DNA from: Leptobacterium_A meishanense
GTDB lineage: Bacteria; Bacteroidota; Bacteroidia; Flavobacteriales; Flavobacteriaceae
Length of the DNA: 64,000 nucleotides
NCBI RefSeq assembly: GCF_037645805.1
Contig: NZ_JBBEXE010000002.1
Span: 186,001 to 250,000 of the forward strand
Direction: 5' to 3'
Within the stretch, counting starts at the first letter, position 1, and each line of letters begins with the position of its first letter. Position numbers and translations under genes: made by a program. The notes under the pieces are model-generated. The model was not told the DNA's origin. It saw nothing but the letters and a program-made list of their open reading frames with translations, and made no database searches. This document shows positions 53,208 through 62,584 of this stretch, one piece after another.

Positions 53208-55740
53208 GGTTCTATTCAAAACAACTTTGTTGTTGTTTGTTTTTTTGACTTCTTTCTCTGCAATTTCTCAAACGAATGAAGAAAGGGAAGAGCCTTTATC
53301 AATAGTATTGTCAAAGATTGAAACAATTTTTGATGTGAAATTTTCCTATCAAGATGCCACCATAGAAGGTGTTTATATTATTCCCCTAAAAGAATTCACA
53401 ACATTAGATGCTGCATTAGCATCTCTGAAAAAGGCTACTTTTCTAGATTTTGATAAGGTAGACGAACGCTTTATTGCTATTACCAAGTCTATAAACAGTG
53501 TAGAAACAATTTGCGGTACTGTCCGGGATATAAAAACAAATACTGTTTTAACAGGAGCTAGTATTCAAATTCTTAATGGCATACAAAGTGCCATATCTGA
53601 TGATAAAGGGGGGTTCACCTTCAAGAACATACCTATAGATGCTATTTTGATCATTAAATATTTAGGATATGAGCCTGTTGAAATCTCTGTGCGAAGGTTT
53701 GTACAGCAAGGGAACTGTTCAGCAGTATATATGTTACCGAAAACCCAGCAATTGGACGAAGTAGTCATTGTCAATTACTTGACGCGTGGGGTCAATCAAA
53801 AAATAGATGGGAGTATTACATTGACACCCTTGGATTTTGGAATTCTTCCGGGGCTTTCAGAACCGGATGTTTTGCAAACCATACAGGCACTTCCCGGAAT
53901 TGAAAGTGTAGATGAGACCATTTCCAATATCAATATTCGGGGAGGGACACATGACCAGAACTTGATTTTGTGGGACGGGATCAAAATGTACCATACAGGC
54001 CATTTTTTTGGCCTTATTTCTGTTTTTAACCCATATCTTACTGAAGATGTAGACGTGATAAAAAACGGCACCAGTGCTATGTATAATGATGGTGTATCGA
54101 GTACGATTAATATGCAGACCCGAAACCAAGTAGCAGAGAAGTTTTCCGGGGGAGCAGGTTTTAATTTGTTAGGAGGTGATTTTTATGCGATGATTCCATT
54201 GGGAGAAGGATGGTCTTTTCAAGCTTCTGCGAGGCGTTCTTTTACAGATTACATTACCACGCCCACTTTTGAAGAATTTTTTCAGCGTTCTTTTCAGGAT
54301 ACTGAAGTCATTGAGAATGGAAATACTGTTGAAAGAGATTTGATAGGCGATGAGAAATTTCTTTTCTATGATTATACGGCAAAATTATTATTTGACCCTT
54401 CTGATGATGATGAGGTACGATTGAGTTTTATCAATATCAATAATGAACTTTCCTATGAAGAGTTTGGGTTGAATACCAATTCTAGTGAGACCAGTAGTTT
54501 GAATCAAACCAACCTTGGTATTGGGGGGAATTGGAAACGAAAATGGTCGCGAAGGCTATCTACTGAACTCTCGGGATACTACACCCGCTATAATATTGAT
54601 GCTGTTAATTTTGATGTGGACAATGCCCAGCGACTTATCCAAGAAAATGAAGTTATGGAGTCAGGGGTTAAACTAACGTCAGAGTATGTCAATAATAATA
54701 TAGCTATTCAAACCGGTTATCAATATTATGAAGTGGGGGCCACTAGTGCTGTAGACGTTAACAACCCGACCTTCATTCAAATAACCAAAGATGTTTTAAG
54801 GAACCATGCTTTATTTAATGAAATTACCTATTCCAATGATCGCACCTATGCGAGAATTGGAGGACGGCTTAATTATGCTGAGAAATTTGGGAAATTCATC
54901 GTAGAACCTCGATTAAATGTAAATCAAAAATTGACTGAGACTATTTCAGTTAAGGTTCAAGGAGAGGTTAAAAGCCAATTTATATCACAAGTCATTGATT
55001 TACAAGAAGATTTTTTGGGAATAGATAATCGACGTTGGTTATTGACCAATGAAGAAGAATTGCCTATCATTACCAGTATGCAAGGCTCGGTAGGTTTTGA
55101 TTACAACCATCAAGGATGGTTAGTAAGCTTAGAAGCTTATTATAAAAAGGTAGACGGGATCACTACGCAAAGCCAAGGGTTTCAAGACCAAAATCAATTT
55201 GTGAACACTATTGGTGAATACCATATTAAAGGGTTGGAATTTTTAATCAATAAAAAAACAAACTGGTATAGTACTTGGTTGACCTATTCATTGGCCAAAA
55301 ATGACTATACATTTGCAGGACTCTCCCCTTCCATATTTCCAAACAATGCTGATATTCGTCATTCAGTCACGTTTGCGGGAACGTATAGGGTAAATAGACT
55401 TAAGCTAGCAGTAGGGGTTAATTGGCGAAGCGGTAAACCGTTTACCCAACCTTTAGGAAATGACCCTATTAATGAAGATATAGTTCCTGTTTCAATCAAT
55501 TATGAGAGCCCAAATGCTGAAAATTTAGATGACTTTTTAAGGGCAGATGTATCTGCGATCTATAATTTTCCATTAGGAAATAAAGTATCGGCTACGTTAG
55601 GAGCTTCTGTACTTAATGTGTTGAATAAAAAGAATACATTGAATACATATTATAGGATTGCAGAAGGCCCTATAGTACAACAATTAGAAAGTCAATCATT
55701 GGGAATAACACCCAATATAAGCTTTAGGATAAAATTTTAG
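53197..55740 (+). CDS. TonB-dependent outer-membrane receptor with STN signalling domain
   Basis: An 847-residue outer-membrane receptor: signal peptide (1-25), STN domain (about 32-96), carboxypeptidase-D-like regulatory domain (about 104-182), plug (about 186-310, with VLQTIQALPGIESVDETISN and INIRGGTHDQNL), then a beta-barrel with C-terminal aromatic closing (FRIKF). The STN domain contacts the FecR partner, so substrate arrival can trigger the sigma factor. No SusD-like gene follows, so a glycan-uptake pair is unlikely; a siderophore, metal complex or other ligand is possible. Confidence 0.92.
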   Translation: MQNRVLFKTTLLLFVFLTSFSAISQTNEEREEPLSIVLSKIETIFDVKFSYQDATIEGVYIIPLKEFTTLDAALASLKKATFLDFDKVDERFIAITKSINSVETICGTVRDIKTNTVLTGASIQILNGIQSAISDDKGGFTFKNIPIDAILIIKYLGYEPVEISVRRFVQQGNCSAVYMLPKTQQLDEVVIVNYLTRGVNQKIDGSITLTPLDFGILPGLSEPDVLQTIQALPGIESVDETISNINIRGGTHDQNLILWDGIKMYHTGHFFGLISVFNPYLTEDVDVIKNGTSAMYNDGVSSTINMQTRNQVAEKFSGGAGFNLLGGDFYAMIPLGEGWSFQASARRSFTDYITTPTFEEFFQRSFQDTEVIENGNTVERDLIGDEKFLFYDYTAKLLFDPSDDDEVRLSFININNELSYEEFGLNTNSSETSSLNQTNLGIGGNWKRKWSRRLSTELSGYYTRYNIDAVNFDVDNAQRLIQENEVMESGVKLTSEYVNNNIAIQTGYQYYEVGATSAVDVNNPTFIQITKDVLRNHALFNEITYSNDRTYARIGGRLNYAEKFGKFIVEPRLNVNQKLTETISVKVQGEVKSQFISQVIDLQEDFLGIDNRRWLLTNEEELPIITSMQGSVGFDYNHQGWLVSLEAYYKKVDGITTQSQGFQDQNQFVNTIGEYHIKGLEFLINKKTNWYSTWLTYSLAKNDYTFAGLSPSIFPNNADIRHSVTFAGTYRVNRLKLAVGVNWRSGKPFTQPLGNDPINEDIVPVSINYESPNAENLDDFLRADVSAIYNFPLGNKVSATLGASVLNVLNKKNTLNTYYRIAEGPIVQQLESQSLGITPNISFRIKF

Positions 55741-55749
55741 TATTTTTAT

Positions 55750-57525
55750 TTACATACGTTCCGGAACATCAATCCCTAATAACTGGAACGTAGTTTTGAT
55801 GGTTTCTCCCACTTTTTTAGAAAGCTGTATCCTAAATTTTTTCTGCGTTTCGTCTTCAGCACCCAGAATAGATACATTTTGATAGAAAGAATTGAACTCC
55901 TTTACTAAATCATAGGTGTAATTAGCAATAACAGCAGGGCTATAGTTTTCCGCAGCATGTTGAATAACTTCAGGGAGAAGTCGCAGCTGTTTTATAAGCA
56001 ACTTTTCTTTTTCATCCAACTCAATTTGTAAAATATCACCAGCGTAATCAAAATCCGCTTTTCGTATAATAGACTGTATCCTCGCGTACGTATATTGAAT
56101 AAAAGGCCCTGTATTCCCTTGAAAATCAACCGATTCTTTAGGATCAAAAAGGATACGTTTTTTAGGGTCTACTTTCAGGATATAATACTTTAAGGCGCCT
56201 AAGCCAATAATTTTATGCAATTTTTCTTTATCAGCCTCTGAATAACCATCGAGTTTTCCTAGTTCAGTGGAGATTGTTTTAGCAGTTGCCGTCATTTCAT
56301 CAATCAAATCATCTGCATCTACTACGGTTCCCTCACGGCTCTTCATCTTCCCTGATGGCAGGTCTACCATTCCATAGCTAAGATGGTAAAGGTTTTTAGC
56401 CCATTCAAAACCTAATTTTTTAAGAATGAGGAACAAAACCTTAAAATGATAATCTTGTTCATTGCCTACGGTGTACACCATGCCCCCCACATCCGGATGG
56501 TCTTTTACACGCTGTATGGCTGTTCCGATATCCTGTGTCATATAAACCGCTGTTCCATCTGCTCGCAAAACTATCTTTTCATCCAACCCATCTTCTGTAA
56601 GGTCTATCCACACACTACCGTCTTCCTTTTTATAGAAAATGCCTTTTTCCAGCCCTTTCGTAACAACATCTTTTCCTAAAAGATAGGTGTCACTCTCATA
56701 ATAATAGGAATCAAAATCAACACCTAAATTTTTATAGGTCACCTCAAAACCATTATATACCCATTGGTTCATCATTTTCCATAAACGCACAGTTTCTTTA
56801 TCCCCGGTTTCCCATTTTCGGAGCATGTTTTGGGCTTCTACCAAAATAGGCGCTTCTTTTTCGGCCTGTTTTTTGTCTTTACCACCAGCAACCAATTGTT
56901 CAACCTCTGCTTTGTAGGCCTTATCAAAGGCTACATAATAATTACCTACTAGTTTGTCGCCTTTTAATCCAGTAGATTCAGGCGTTGCTCCATTCCCGAA
57001 TTTTTTCCATGCCAACATGGATTTACAGATATGGATACCTCTATCGTTTATGATTTGTGTTTTGTATACTTTTTTCCCACTGGCTTTTAATATTTCTGCT
57101 ACCGAATAGCCTAATAAGTTGTTTCGAATATGGCCTAAGTGCAATGGTTTGTTAGTATTGGGAGAAGAATATTCTACCATTACCGCTTTATTGTCAGACG
57201 GCTTATGTAGGCCATAAGCTTTATTTTTTCGAATACCACTGAAAAAATTCAAATAAAAACGATCAGCAATCACCAAGTTCAAGAACCCTTTTACTACATT
57301 GAACCGTGTAACTTCTTCTACTTGTATTACTAAATACTCACCAATAGCTTGCCCAATTTGTTGAGGGTTTCCTTTGATGATTTTCAGCATAGGGAAGATT
57401 ACTAATGTAATGTCACCTTCAAAATCTTTTCGAGTAGCTTGAAACTCAGTCGTTTCAATAGCTACACCAAATAGTACTTGAACAGCTTCTTTAACTTTTT
57501 GTGATAAAATATCTTGAATGTTCAT
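55750..57525 (-). CDS. argS: Arginine--tRNA ligase
   Basis: A 591-residue class I synthetase. The HIGH-type motif is HLGH (129-132) in SPNTNKPLHLGH, the KMSKS equivalent is KMKSREG, and the C-terminal anticodon-binding domain ends in IDVPERM. The start is the ATG at 57525; the open frame runs to 57579 but the extra 18 residues are not family-like and a TAnnTTTG box at 57552-57559 lies within that extension. It converges on the TonB receptor gene nine bases away. Confidence 0.95.
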   Translation of the reverse strand: MNIQDILSQKVKEAVQVLFGVAIETTEFQATRKDFEGDITLVIFPMLKIIKGNPQQIGQAIGEYLVIQVEEVTRFNVVKGFLNLVIADRFYLNFFSGIRKNKAYGLHKPSDNKAVMVEYSSPNTNKPLHLGHIRNNLLGYSVAEILKASGKKVYKTQIINDRGIHICKSMLAWKKFGNGATPESTGLKGDKLVGNYYVAFDKAYKAEVEQLVAGGKDKKQAEKEAPILVEAQNMLRKWETGDKETVRLWKMMNQWVYNGFEVTYKNLGVDFDSYYYESDTYLLGKDVVTKGLEKGIFYKKEDGSVWIDLTEDGLDEKIVLRADGTAVYMTQDIGTAIQRVKDHPDVGGMVYTVGNEQDYHFKVLFLILKKLGFEWAKNLYHLSYGMVDLPSGKMKSREGTVVDADDLIDEMTATAKTISTELGKLDGYSEADKEKLHKIIGLGALKYYILKVDPKKRILFDPKESVDFQGNTGPFIQYTYARIQSIIRKADFDYAGDILQIELDEKEKLLIKQLRLLPEVIQHAAENYSPAVIANYTYDLVKEFNSFYQNVSILGAEDETQKKFRIQLSKKVGETIKTTFQLLGIDVPERM

Positions 57526-57551
57526 GAATTTTCTTTTCAAGTAAGCAGGTG

Positions 57552-57559
57552 CAAAGATA
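57552..57559 (-). promoter_or_regulatory. Likely -7 promoter box of argS (TATCTTTG)
   Basis: An exact TAnnTTTG match on the minus strand, 26 bases before the ATG at 57525. It argues for the shorter protein. Confidence 0.45.
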
Positions 57560-57674
57560 GCTATTCTTTTAGATAGCATTTATGTATGTGATGTTTTCTA
57601 GTAAGGGTGCTATATTAAAAAAAGCTTTAATAAAATATTTAAAAAATGACCTATCATTTTTTACCATTAAATGC

Positions 57675-57682
57675 TATTTTTG
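57675..57682 (+). promoter_or_regulatory. Possible -7 promoter box of guaA (TATTTTTG)
   Basis: An exact TAnnTTTG match ending three bases before the guaA ATG at 57686. If used, the mRNA would start at about the ATG, giving a leaderless message. No -33 TTG at the proper spacing, so tentative. Confidence 0.35.
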
Positions 57683-57685
57683 CAC

Positions 57686-59215
57686 ATGCAACACAATGTC
57701 CTTATCCTTGACTTTGGCTCACAATATACACAACTGATTGCCCGAAGGGTTCGCGAGCTGAACATTTTCTGTGAAATTTATCCGTATAACCACTTCCCTG
57801 AAGACATTTCAGGTTTTAAAGCAGTTATCTTATCAGGATCTCCCTTTTCTGTGAGGGGAGAAGATGCCCCTCATCCCGATCTTTCGGAGATAAAAGGGAG
57901 AATACCATTGCTGGGGGTGTGTTACGGAGCACAATATTTAGCCCATTTTAATGGAGGAAATGTAACACCATCTAATACTCGCGAATACGGGCGGGCTAAC
58001 TTATCTTTTATTGAAAGCAAAGAACCCTTTTTCAAGAACATTTCAGAAGGGAGCCAAGTATGGATGAGCCATAGCGATACGATCAAAGAACTTCCTAAAA
58101 ATGCGGTTCGTTTGGCAAGTACTGTTGATGTGATTAATGCAGCTTATAAAATAGAAGGAGAAACCACGTATGCAATCCAATTTCACCCGGAAGTATATCA
58201 TACTACAGATGGGAAACAGTTACTGGAGAACTTTTTGGTACACATAGCAGGAGTTAAACAAACGTGGACACCGGATAATTTTGTAGACATGACCGTTGCT
58301 GATTTAAAAGCTCAAGTTGGCAATGATAAAGTAGTTTTAGGGCTGTCAGGAGGCGTTGATTCTACTGTAGCGGCTGTTTTATTACATAAGGCTATTGGTG
58401 GCCAATTGCATTGCATATTTGTGAATAATGGGCTGCTTCGTAAAAATGAGTTTGGGAATGTGCTAAAACAATATGAGGGAATGGGGCTCAATGTAAAAGG
58501 CGTAGATGCTTCGGCACGCTTTTTGGATGCATTAGCAGGGATTGATGACCCAGAAATGAAACGGAAGGCCATAGGCCGTATGTTTATTGAAGTTTTTGAT
58601 GATGAGGCACATCATATAGAGAATGTGAAGTGGCTGGGACAAGGAACGATTTATCCTGATGTGATAGAATCAGTTTCCGTAAAAGGTCCTTCAGCTACCA
58701 TCAAAAGCCATCATAATGTGGGTGGATTGCCCGATTTTATGAAACTGAAAATTGTAGAACCACTCCGGATGTTGTTTAAAGATGAGGTACGAAGGGTAGG
58801 AGCTTCTTTAGGGATTGATGGGGAACTTTTAGGAAGGCACCCCTTTCCAGGGCCCGGATTGGCCATCCGGATTTTGGGTGATATCACTGCTGAAAAAGTA
58901 CGCATATTGCAAGAAGTAGATGCCATTTTCATTGATGGATTAAGGAACAATGGGTTGTACGATAAAGTATGGCAGGCAGGCGCGATATTGTTACCTGTAA
59001 ACTCAGTAGGTGTAATGGGCGATGAGCGCACATATGAAAAATGTGTAGCCCTGAGAGCTGTTGAAAGCACAGATGGAATGACGGCTGATTGGGTGCATTT
59101 GCCCTATAACTTTTTACAAAAAGTCTCAAATGATATAATAAATAAAGTGAAGGGCGTTAATAGAGTAGTATATGATATTAGCTCAAAACCGCCCGCAACC
59201 ATTGAATGGGAATAA
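57686..59215 (+). CDS. guaA: GMP synthase (glutamine-hydrolysing)
   Basis: A 509-residue cytosolic enzyme making GMP from XMP. The glutaminase domain has the nucleophile Cys79 in LLGVCYGAQ and the His/Glu pair in FHPEV; the ATP-pyrophosphatase domain has LGLSGGVDST, and the dimerisation domain ends PPATIEWE. I chose the ATG at 57686 (MQHNVLILDFGSQYTQL), the normal family start; an upstream ATG at 57671 would add five residues. It leads a four-gene unit with the LysM, OsmC and DUF922 genes. Confidence 0.96.
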   Translation: MQHNVLILDFGSQYTQLIARRVRELNIFCEIYPYNHFPEDISGFKAVILSGSPFSVRGEDAPHPDLSEIKGRIPLLGVCYGAQYLAHFNGGNVTPSNTREYGRANLSFIESKEPFFKNISEGSQVWMSHSDTIKELPKNAVRLASTVDVINAAYKIEGETTYAIQFHPEVYHTTDGKQLLENFLVHIAGVKQTWTPDNFVDMTVADLKAQVGNDKVVLGLSGGVDSTVAAVLLHKAIGGQLHCIFVNNGLLRKNEFGNVLKQYEGMGLNVKGVDASARFLDALAGIDDPEMKRKAIGRMFIEVFDDEAHHIENVKWLGQGTIYPDVIESVSVKGPSATIKSHHNVGGLPDFMKLKIVEPLRMLFKDEVRRVGASLGIDGELLGRHPFPGPGLAIRILGDITAEKVRILQEVDAIFIDGLRNNGLYDKVWQAGAILLPVNSVGVMGDERTYEKCVALRAVESTDGMTADWVHLPYNFLQKVSNDIINKVKGVNRVVYDISSKPPATIEWE

Positions 59216-59230
59216 CCAAAGCTTAAACAT

Positions 59231-61147
59231 ATGAACCGACTTTTAACAGTGATCGCTTGCATAATGATGAGTATTTCTGGATTGTATGCACAACAGTTCA
59301 AGACACATGCAGTAAAGTCTGGAGAAACTTTAGAAAGTATTGCAGCGTATTATAAAATTGCCCCTGCTGATATATTGAAGCTGAACCCTGAAATAGAAAA
59401 TGGAGTCAGACCCAATACGATTCTGATCATTCCAAAAACAACTCCGGCAGTTAATAATGTGCCGACCAATATTATATCTGCAACTCCCGAACCAGTTGGC
59501 TTTAAGGAACATAAAGTAAAGCGAAAAGAAACCTTGTTCAGCATCTCTAAGAAATATGATGTATCTATTGATGCTATCAAAAAATACAATAGGGAACTTT
59601 ATAGCCAAGAGCTAAAAAAAGGAACCTATATACGGATACCTGAATTTCAGAAAAATACTAGTGTAGTAGAAGAAAACCATCCTATAATTATCGATAGCAC
59701 CCTTATACATATTGTATTGCCCAAAGAAACCAAGTGGGGTTTGGCAAACAGTTATGGAATTACCATTGCCGAATTGCAAAAGATGAATCCTAAAATGGGT
59801 GATACCTTGAAAATAGGAGATACGCTACATTTACCTAAAATAGAGAAACAATTGAGCATTGTGTCTTCAGATGAATATGTTTTTTATCAGGTAAAACCTA
59901 AACAAACGATGTTTTCACTAACGCGGAAATTAAATATTTCCGAAGAAGTGTTAGATTCCTTAAACCCCGAACTGAAAAATGGTCTTAAGGCAGGGATGAT
60001 TTTGAAACTCCCCAAAGAGAAAGCAGCTGGGTTTGATATAAAAAACTCACTTGTTATAGAACGATTTTCGCTTATAGACAGTATAAACCCTCAATATAGG
60101 CCTAACCTCGCTTTTATATTGCCTTTCCGGTTGAATAAAGTTGAACTGGACTCTGTTGATAAACTTAAAGAAACGTTTAGGGATAACAAGCTGTTAAACT
60201 ATTCATTGGATTTTTATACAGGGGCATTAATGGCTTTCGATTCTATAAAGAAACTGGGAATATCAGTAAATGTCAAAGTATATGATAGTGAAGCAAGTGA
60301 GGTTAAAGTATCAAGGTTGTTAGCTCTTGGTAATTTCAGGAATGTCGATGCCATTATAGGGCCTTTTTACCCTAAACCATTCAATACTGTATCAAAAACG
60401 GTAAATATCCCTGTTTTTGCACCGGTTTCTAGTAAGAATGTGGCCATGAATGAGAATGTTTTGTTAACCATCCCTAATGAAGAGGTCTTATATGAAAGAA
60501 TGGTGAACTATATGGAATCACGAATAGGGGACAGTAACCTTATCATCATTGCCGATAAAAACAACCAACCTACAAAAGAGCGATTATTGAACAGGTTTCC
60601 TTCAGCAGTTTACTTAGACCCTACGGATGATCAGTTTATTAAAATAGAAGATATTCAACCACTACTGTCTGCAGAAAACAACAACTGGGTAGTGGTAGAA
60701 ACGCAAAGCATTTCCTTGTTGGCCAACATTACATCGGTACTCAATTCTGCTTTGACGGAAGAATGTAATATTATGCTGTTCACTACGAATAAAAACAGTG
60801 CATTTGATAGTGATAATATATCAAATGTGTACTTGTCTAATCTAAAGTTCCATTTCCCTACAGTAGATAAAAAAGCACCTGCGACAGATCCTTTTTTAAA
60901 AGCATATGAAGAAGCGTACCATGTAATTCCCACACGTTATGCTATCAGGGGGTTTGACTTGACCATGGATATTTTATTGCGATTGGCCTATGAGCAAGAT
61001 GTTCACAAATGGCCGGAAAAGATAAGTGAGACAGTATATGTAGAAAATAAATTTAATTACAACCGGTACTTTTCCGGAGGCTACTACAATACCGCTTCTT
61101 ATATAGCGTATTACGAAAACTTAGAATTAAAGTTGATTGAACAATGA
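59231..61147 (+). CDS. Exported protein with four LysM domains and a periplasmic-binding-like domain
   Basis: A 638-residue protein with a signal peptide (1-20) and four LysM repeats (about 25-69, 94-138, 160-203, 215-258), each of the type HxVKxGETLxSIAxxY, which bind peptidoglycan. The C-terminal part (about 290-638) resembles a type I periplasmic ligand-binding fold (LAFILPFRLNKVE, YTGALMAFDSIKKLG, DAIIGPFYPKPF). This fusion is reminiscent of lipoprotein activators of wall synthesis, but that is inference. Sixteen bases follow guaA; the stop overlaps the OsmC start (ATGA). Confidence 0.88.
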   Translation: MNRLLTVIACIMMSISGLYAQQFKTHAVKSGETLESIAAYYKIAPADILKLNPEIENGVRPNTILIIPKTTPAVNNVPTNIISATPEPVGFKEHKVKRKETLFSISKKYDVSIDAIKKYNRELYSQELKKGTYIRIPEFQKNTSVVEENHPIIIDSTLIHIVLPKETKWGLANSYGITIAELQKMNPKMGDTLKIGDTLHLPKIEKQLSIVSSDEYVFYQVKPKQTMFSLTRKLNISEEVLDSLNPELKNGLKAGMILKLPKEKAAGFDIKNSLVIERFSLIDSINPQYRPNLAFILPFRLNKVELDSVDKLKETFRDNKLLNYSLDFYTGALMAFDSIKKLGISVNVKVYDSEASEVKVSRLLALGNFRNVDAIIGPFYPKPFNTVSKTVNIPVFAPVSSKNVAMNENVLLTIPNEEVLYERMVNYMESRIGDSNLIIIADKNNQPTKERLLNRFPSAVYLDPTDDQFIKIEDIQPLLSAENNNWVVVETQSISLLANITSVLNSALTEECNIMLFTTNKNSAFDSDNISNVYLSNLKFHFPTVDKKAPATDPFLKAYEEAYHVIPTRYAIRGFDLTMDILLRLAYEQDVHKWPEKISETVYVENKFNYNRYFSGGYYNTASYIAYYENLELKLIEQ

Positions 61148-61548
61148 CCTCAAAAGTAACCTACGAAGGTAATTTAAGAACGCGTTGCACGCATATACGT
61201 TCCGGTGACGAATTTATCACAGATGCTCCTATTGATAACAACGGAAAAGGGGAGGCTTTTTCACCAACAGACACCGTAGCCACTGCATTAGCTAGTTGTA
61301 TGTTTACTGTTATGGGGATTAAAGCCCAGAATATAGATATAGATTTGACAGGAGCTATAGCATCTGTAACCAAAATAATGGCTTCAGATCCCAGAAGGAT
61401 ATCGAAGATACTAGTAGTGTTTGATATTCCTGTTTTTACTTCTGAGAAGAACCAAAAAATATTGGAGCACACAGCAAATACCTGTCCGGTGTTTTATAGT
61501 TTACATCCTGATATAGTGATGGACATACAATTCAATTGGGGTGTATGA
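61144..61548 (+). CDS. OsmC family protein
   Basis: A 134-residue cytosolic protein of the OsmC/Ohr superfamily of thiol-dependent peroxidases. The two redox cysteines are present in TALASCMFTVMG and TANTCPVFYSL. It could reduce organic hydroperoxides, with bacillithiol or lipoyl proteins as possible reductants (inferred from bshC and lipA in the window). Start and stop both overlap neighbours by four bases. Confidence 0.92.
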   Translation: MTSKVTYEGNLRTRCTHIRSGDEFITDAPIDNNGKGEAFSPTDTVATALASCMFTVMGIKAQNIDIDLTGAIASVTKIMASDPRRISKILVVFDIPVFTSEKNQKILEHTANTCPVFYSLHPDIVMDIQFNWGV

Positions 61549-62078
61549 AGTATTTCTCTCTCATACTACTAGTAGCATTTAGTTTTTTTGCTCCTCCCGA
61601 AGAGGAAATCGTATGGAGTGAAGCGTACCGGCTTACATGGAAAGATTTCAAAGGAACACCTCGTTACAATACAAGTGTAGTGGCTATGACAGCATCAGGG
61701 ATTTCATATGATTTGTCAGCTACCATAAGAAGTGAAAATGATATTGTTGTCGATTATAAAGTGGTAGCTTCTTTTTATCCTGATCACTCATGGTATAATC
61801 CTGATAGAGTAGATGCAGTTGTTTTAGCCCATGAGCAATTGCATTTTGATATTACAGAACTGCATGCCCGGAAATTTCGGAAACACTTAAGTGAAATGTT
61901 ATTTACTGAAAATGTAAAGCGGGAAATAAAAGCTATATACAACCAAATAAATAAAGAACTAAAGAAGATGCAAGAGTTATATGATAGTGAATCTGATTTT
62001 TCTATGAATGCCGAAGATCAAAAGGAATGGCAAGAAAAAATTAAAGATCAATTAGACAAATTGGATGCATATAAATAA
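61545..62078 (+). CDS. DUF922 family putative zinc protease
   Basis: A 177-residue exported protein with a signal peptide (about 1-18) and the DUF922 fold. The likely zinc motif is HEQLHFDI (a HExxH pattern), preceded by WKDFKGTPRYNT and YPDHSWYNPDRVDAVVLA. A charged coiled-coil end (about 130-177) follows. I chose the ATG at 61545, which overlaps the OsmC stop as ATGA, over the codon nine bases upstream. A strong palindromic terminator overlaps its stop region. Confidence 0.82.
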   Translation: MKYFSLILLVAFSFFAPPEEEIVWSEAYRLTWKDFKGTPRYNTSVVAMTASGISYDLSATIRSENDIVVDYKVVASFYPDHSWYNPDRVDAVVLAHEQLHFDITELHARKFRKHLSEMLFTENVKREIKAIYNQINKELKKMQELYDSESDFSMNAEDQKEWQEKIKDQLDKLDAYK

Positions 62079-62110
62079 AAAGCTGCCTAAAATATTTTAG
62101 GCAGCTTTTT
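62077..62110. terminator. Perfect 34-base palindromic bidirectional terminator
   Basis: Seventeen bases (62077-62093) pair without mismatch with 62094-62110: an A run, GCTGCCTAAAAT, then its complement and a T run. In a hairpin the central bases form the loop. It serves the DUF922 gene from the left and rplT from the right. Confidence 0.9.
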
Positions 62111-62137
62111 AAGTGAAATAATATTCGGTTAAACAGG

Positions 62138-62482
62138 CTACTTAACTTTGTTTACGATTGCTTTGAACGCTTCAGGATGGTTCATTGCTAAGTCAGCTAA
62201 AACCTTTCGGTTAAGTGTAATGTTATTAGCTTTTACTTTTCCCATGAATTGAGAATATGACATACCATGCATTCTTGCACCGGCATTGATACGTGCAATC
62301 CATAAAGCCCTGAAAGAACGTTTCTTGTTTCTACGGTCTCTGTAGGCATACTGCATTGCTTTGTCAACTGCATTTTTAGCAACCGTCCAAACATTTTTAC
62401 GTCTTCCGAAATAGCCTTTGGCTTGTTTTAACACTTTTTTTCTTCGTGCCCTTTTGGCAACTGAATTTACAGATCTTGGCAT
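62138..62482 (-). CDS. rplT: 50S ribosomal protein L20
   Basis: A 114-residue ribosomal protein that helps assemble the large subunit. MPRSVNSVAKRARRKKVLKQ is the standard start, followed by GYFGRRKNVWTVAKNAVDKA. The frame opens further upstream at 62557, but that extension has no family support. Last gene of thrS-infC-rpmI-rplT, ending at the shared palindromic terminator. L20 commonly feeds back on its own operon; no such site was identified here. Confidence 0.97.
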   Translation of the reverse strand: MPRSVNSVAKRARRKKVLKQAKGYFGRRKNVWTVAKNAVDKAMQYAYRDRRNKKRSFRALWIARINAGARMHGMSYSQFMGKVKANNITLNRKVLADLAMNHPEAFKAIVNKVK

Positions 62483-62584
62483 AATTTTTATTTTTTTGTA
62501 GCAGGCGTTCTGTATTAATTTCAGAATCTTCAATAGCCTGACTCCAGGGTTATACAATAATTTATTGAACCAACTTTGAACAGC

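Noticed and set aside
57526..57579. Eighteen-residue N-terminal extension of ArgS
   Set aside because: Not part of the family N terminus and contains the likely promoter box at 57552-57559.
62483..62557. 25-residue N-terminal extension of L20
   Set aside because: L20 starts MPRSVN in all relatives I know; the extension is just open intergenic frame.
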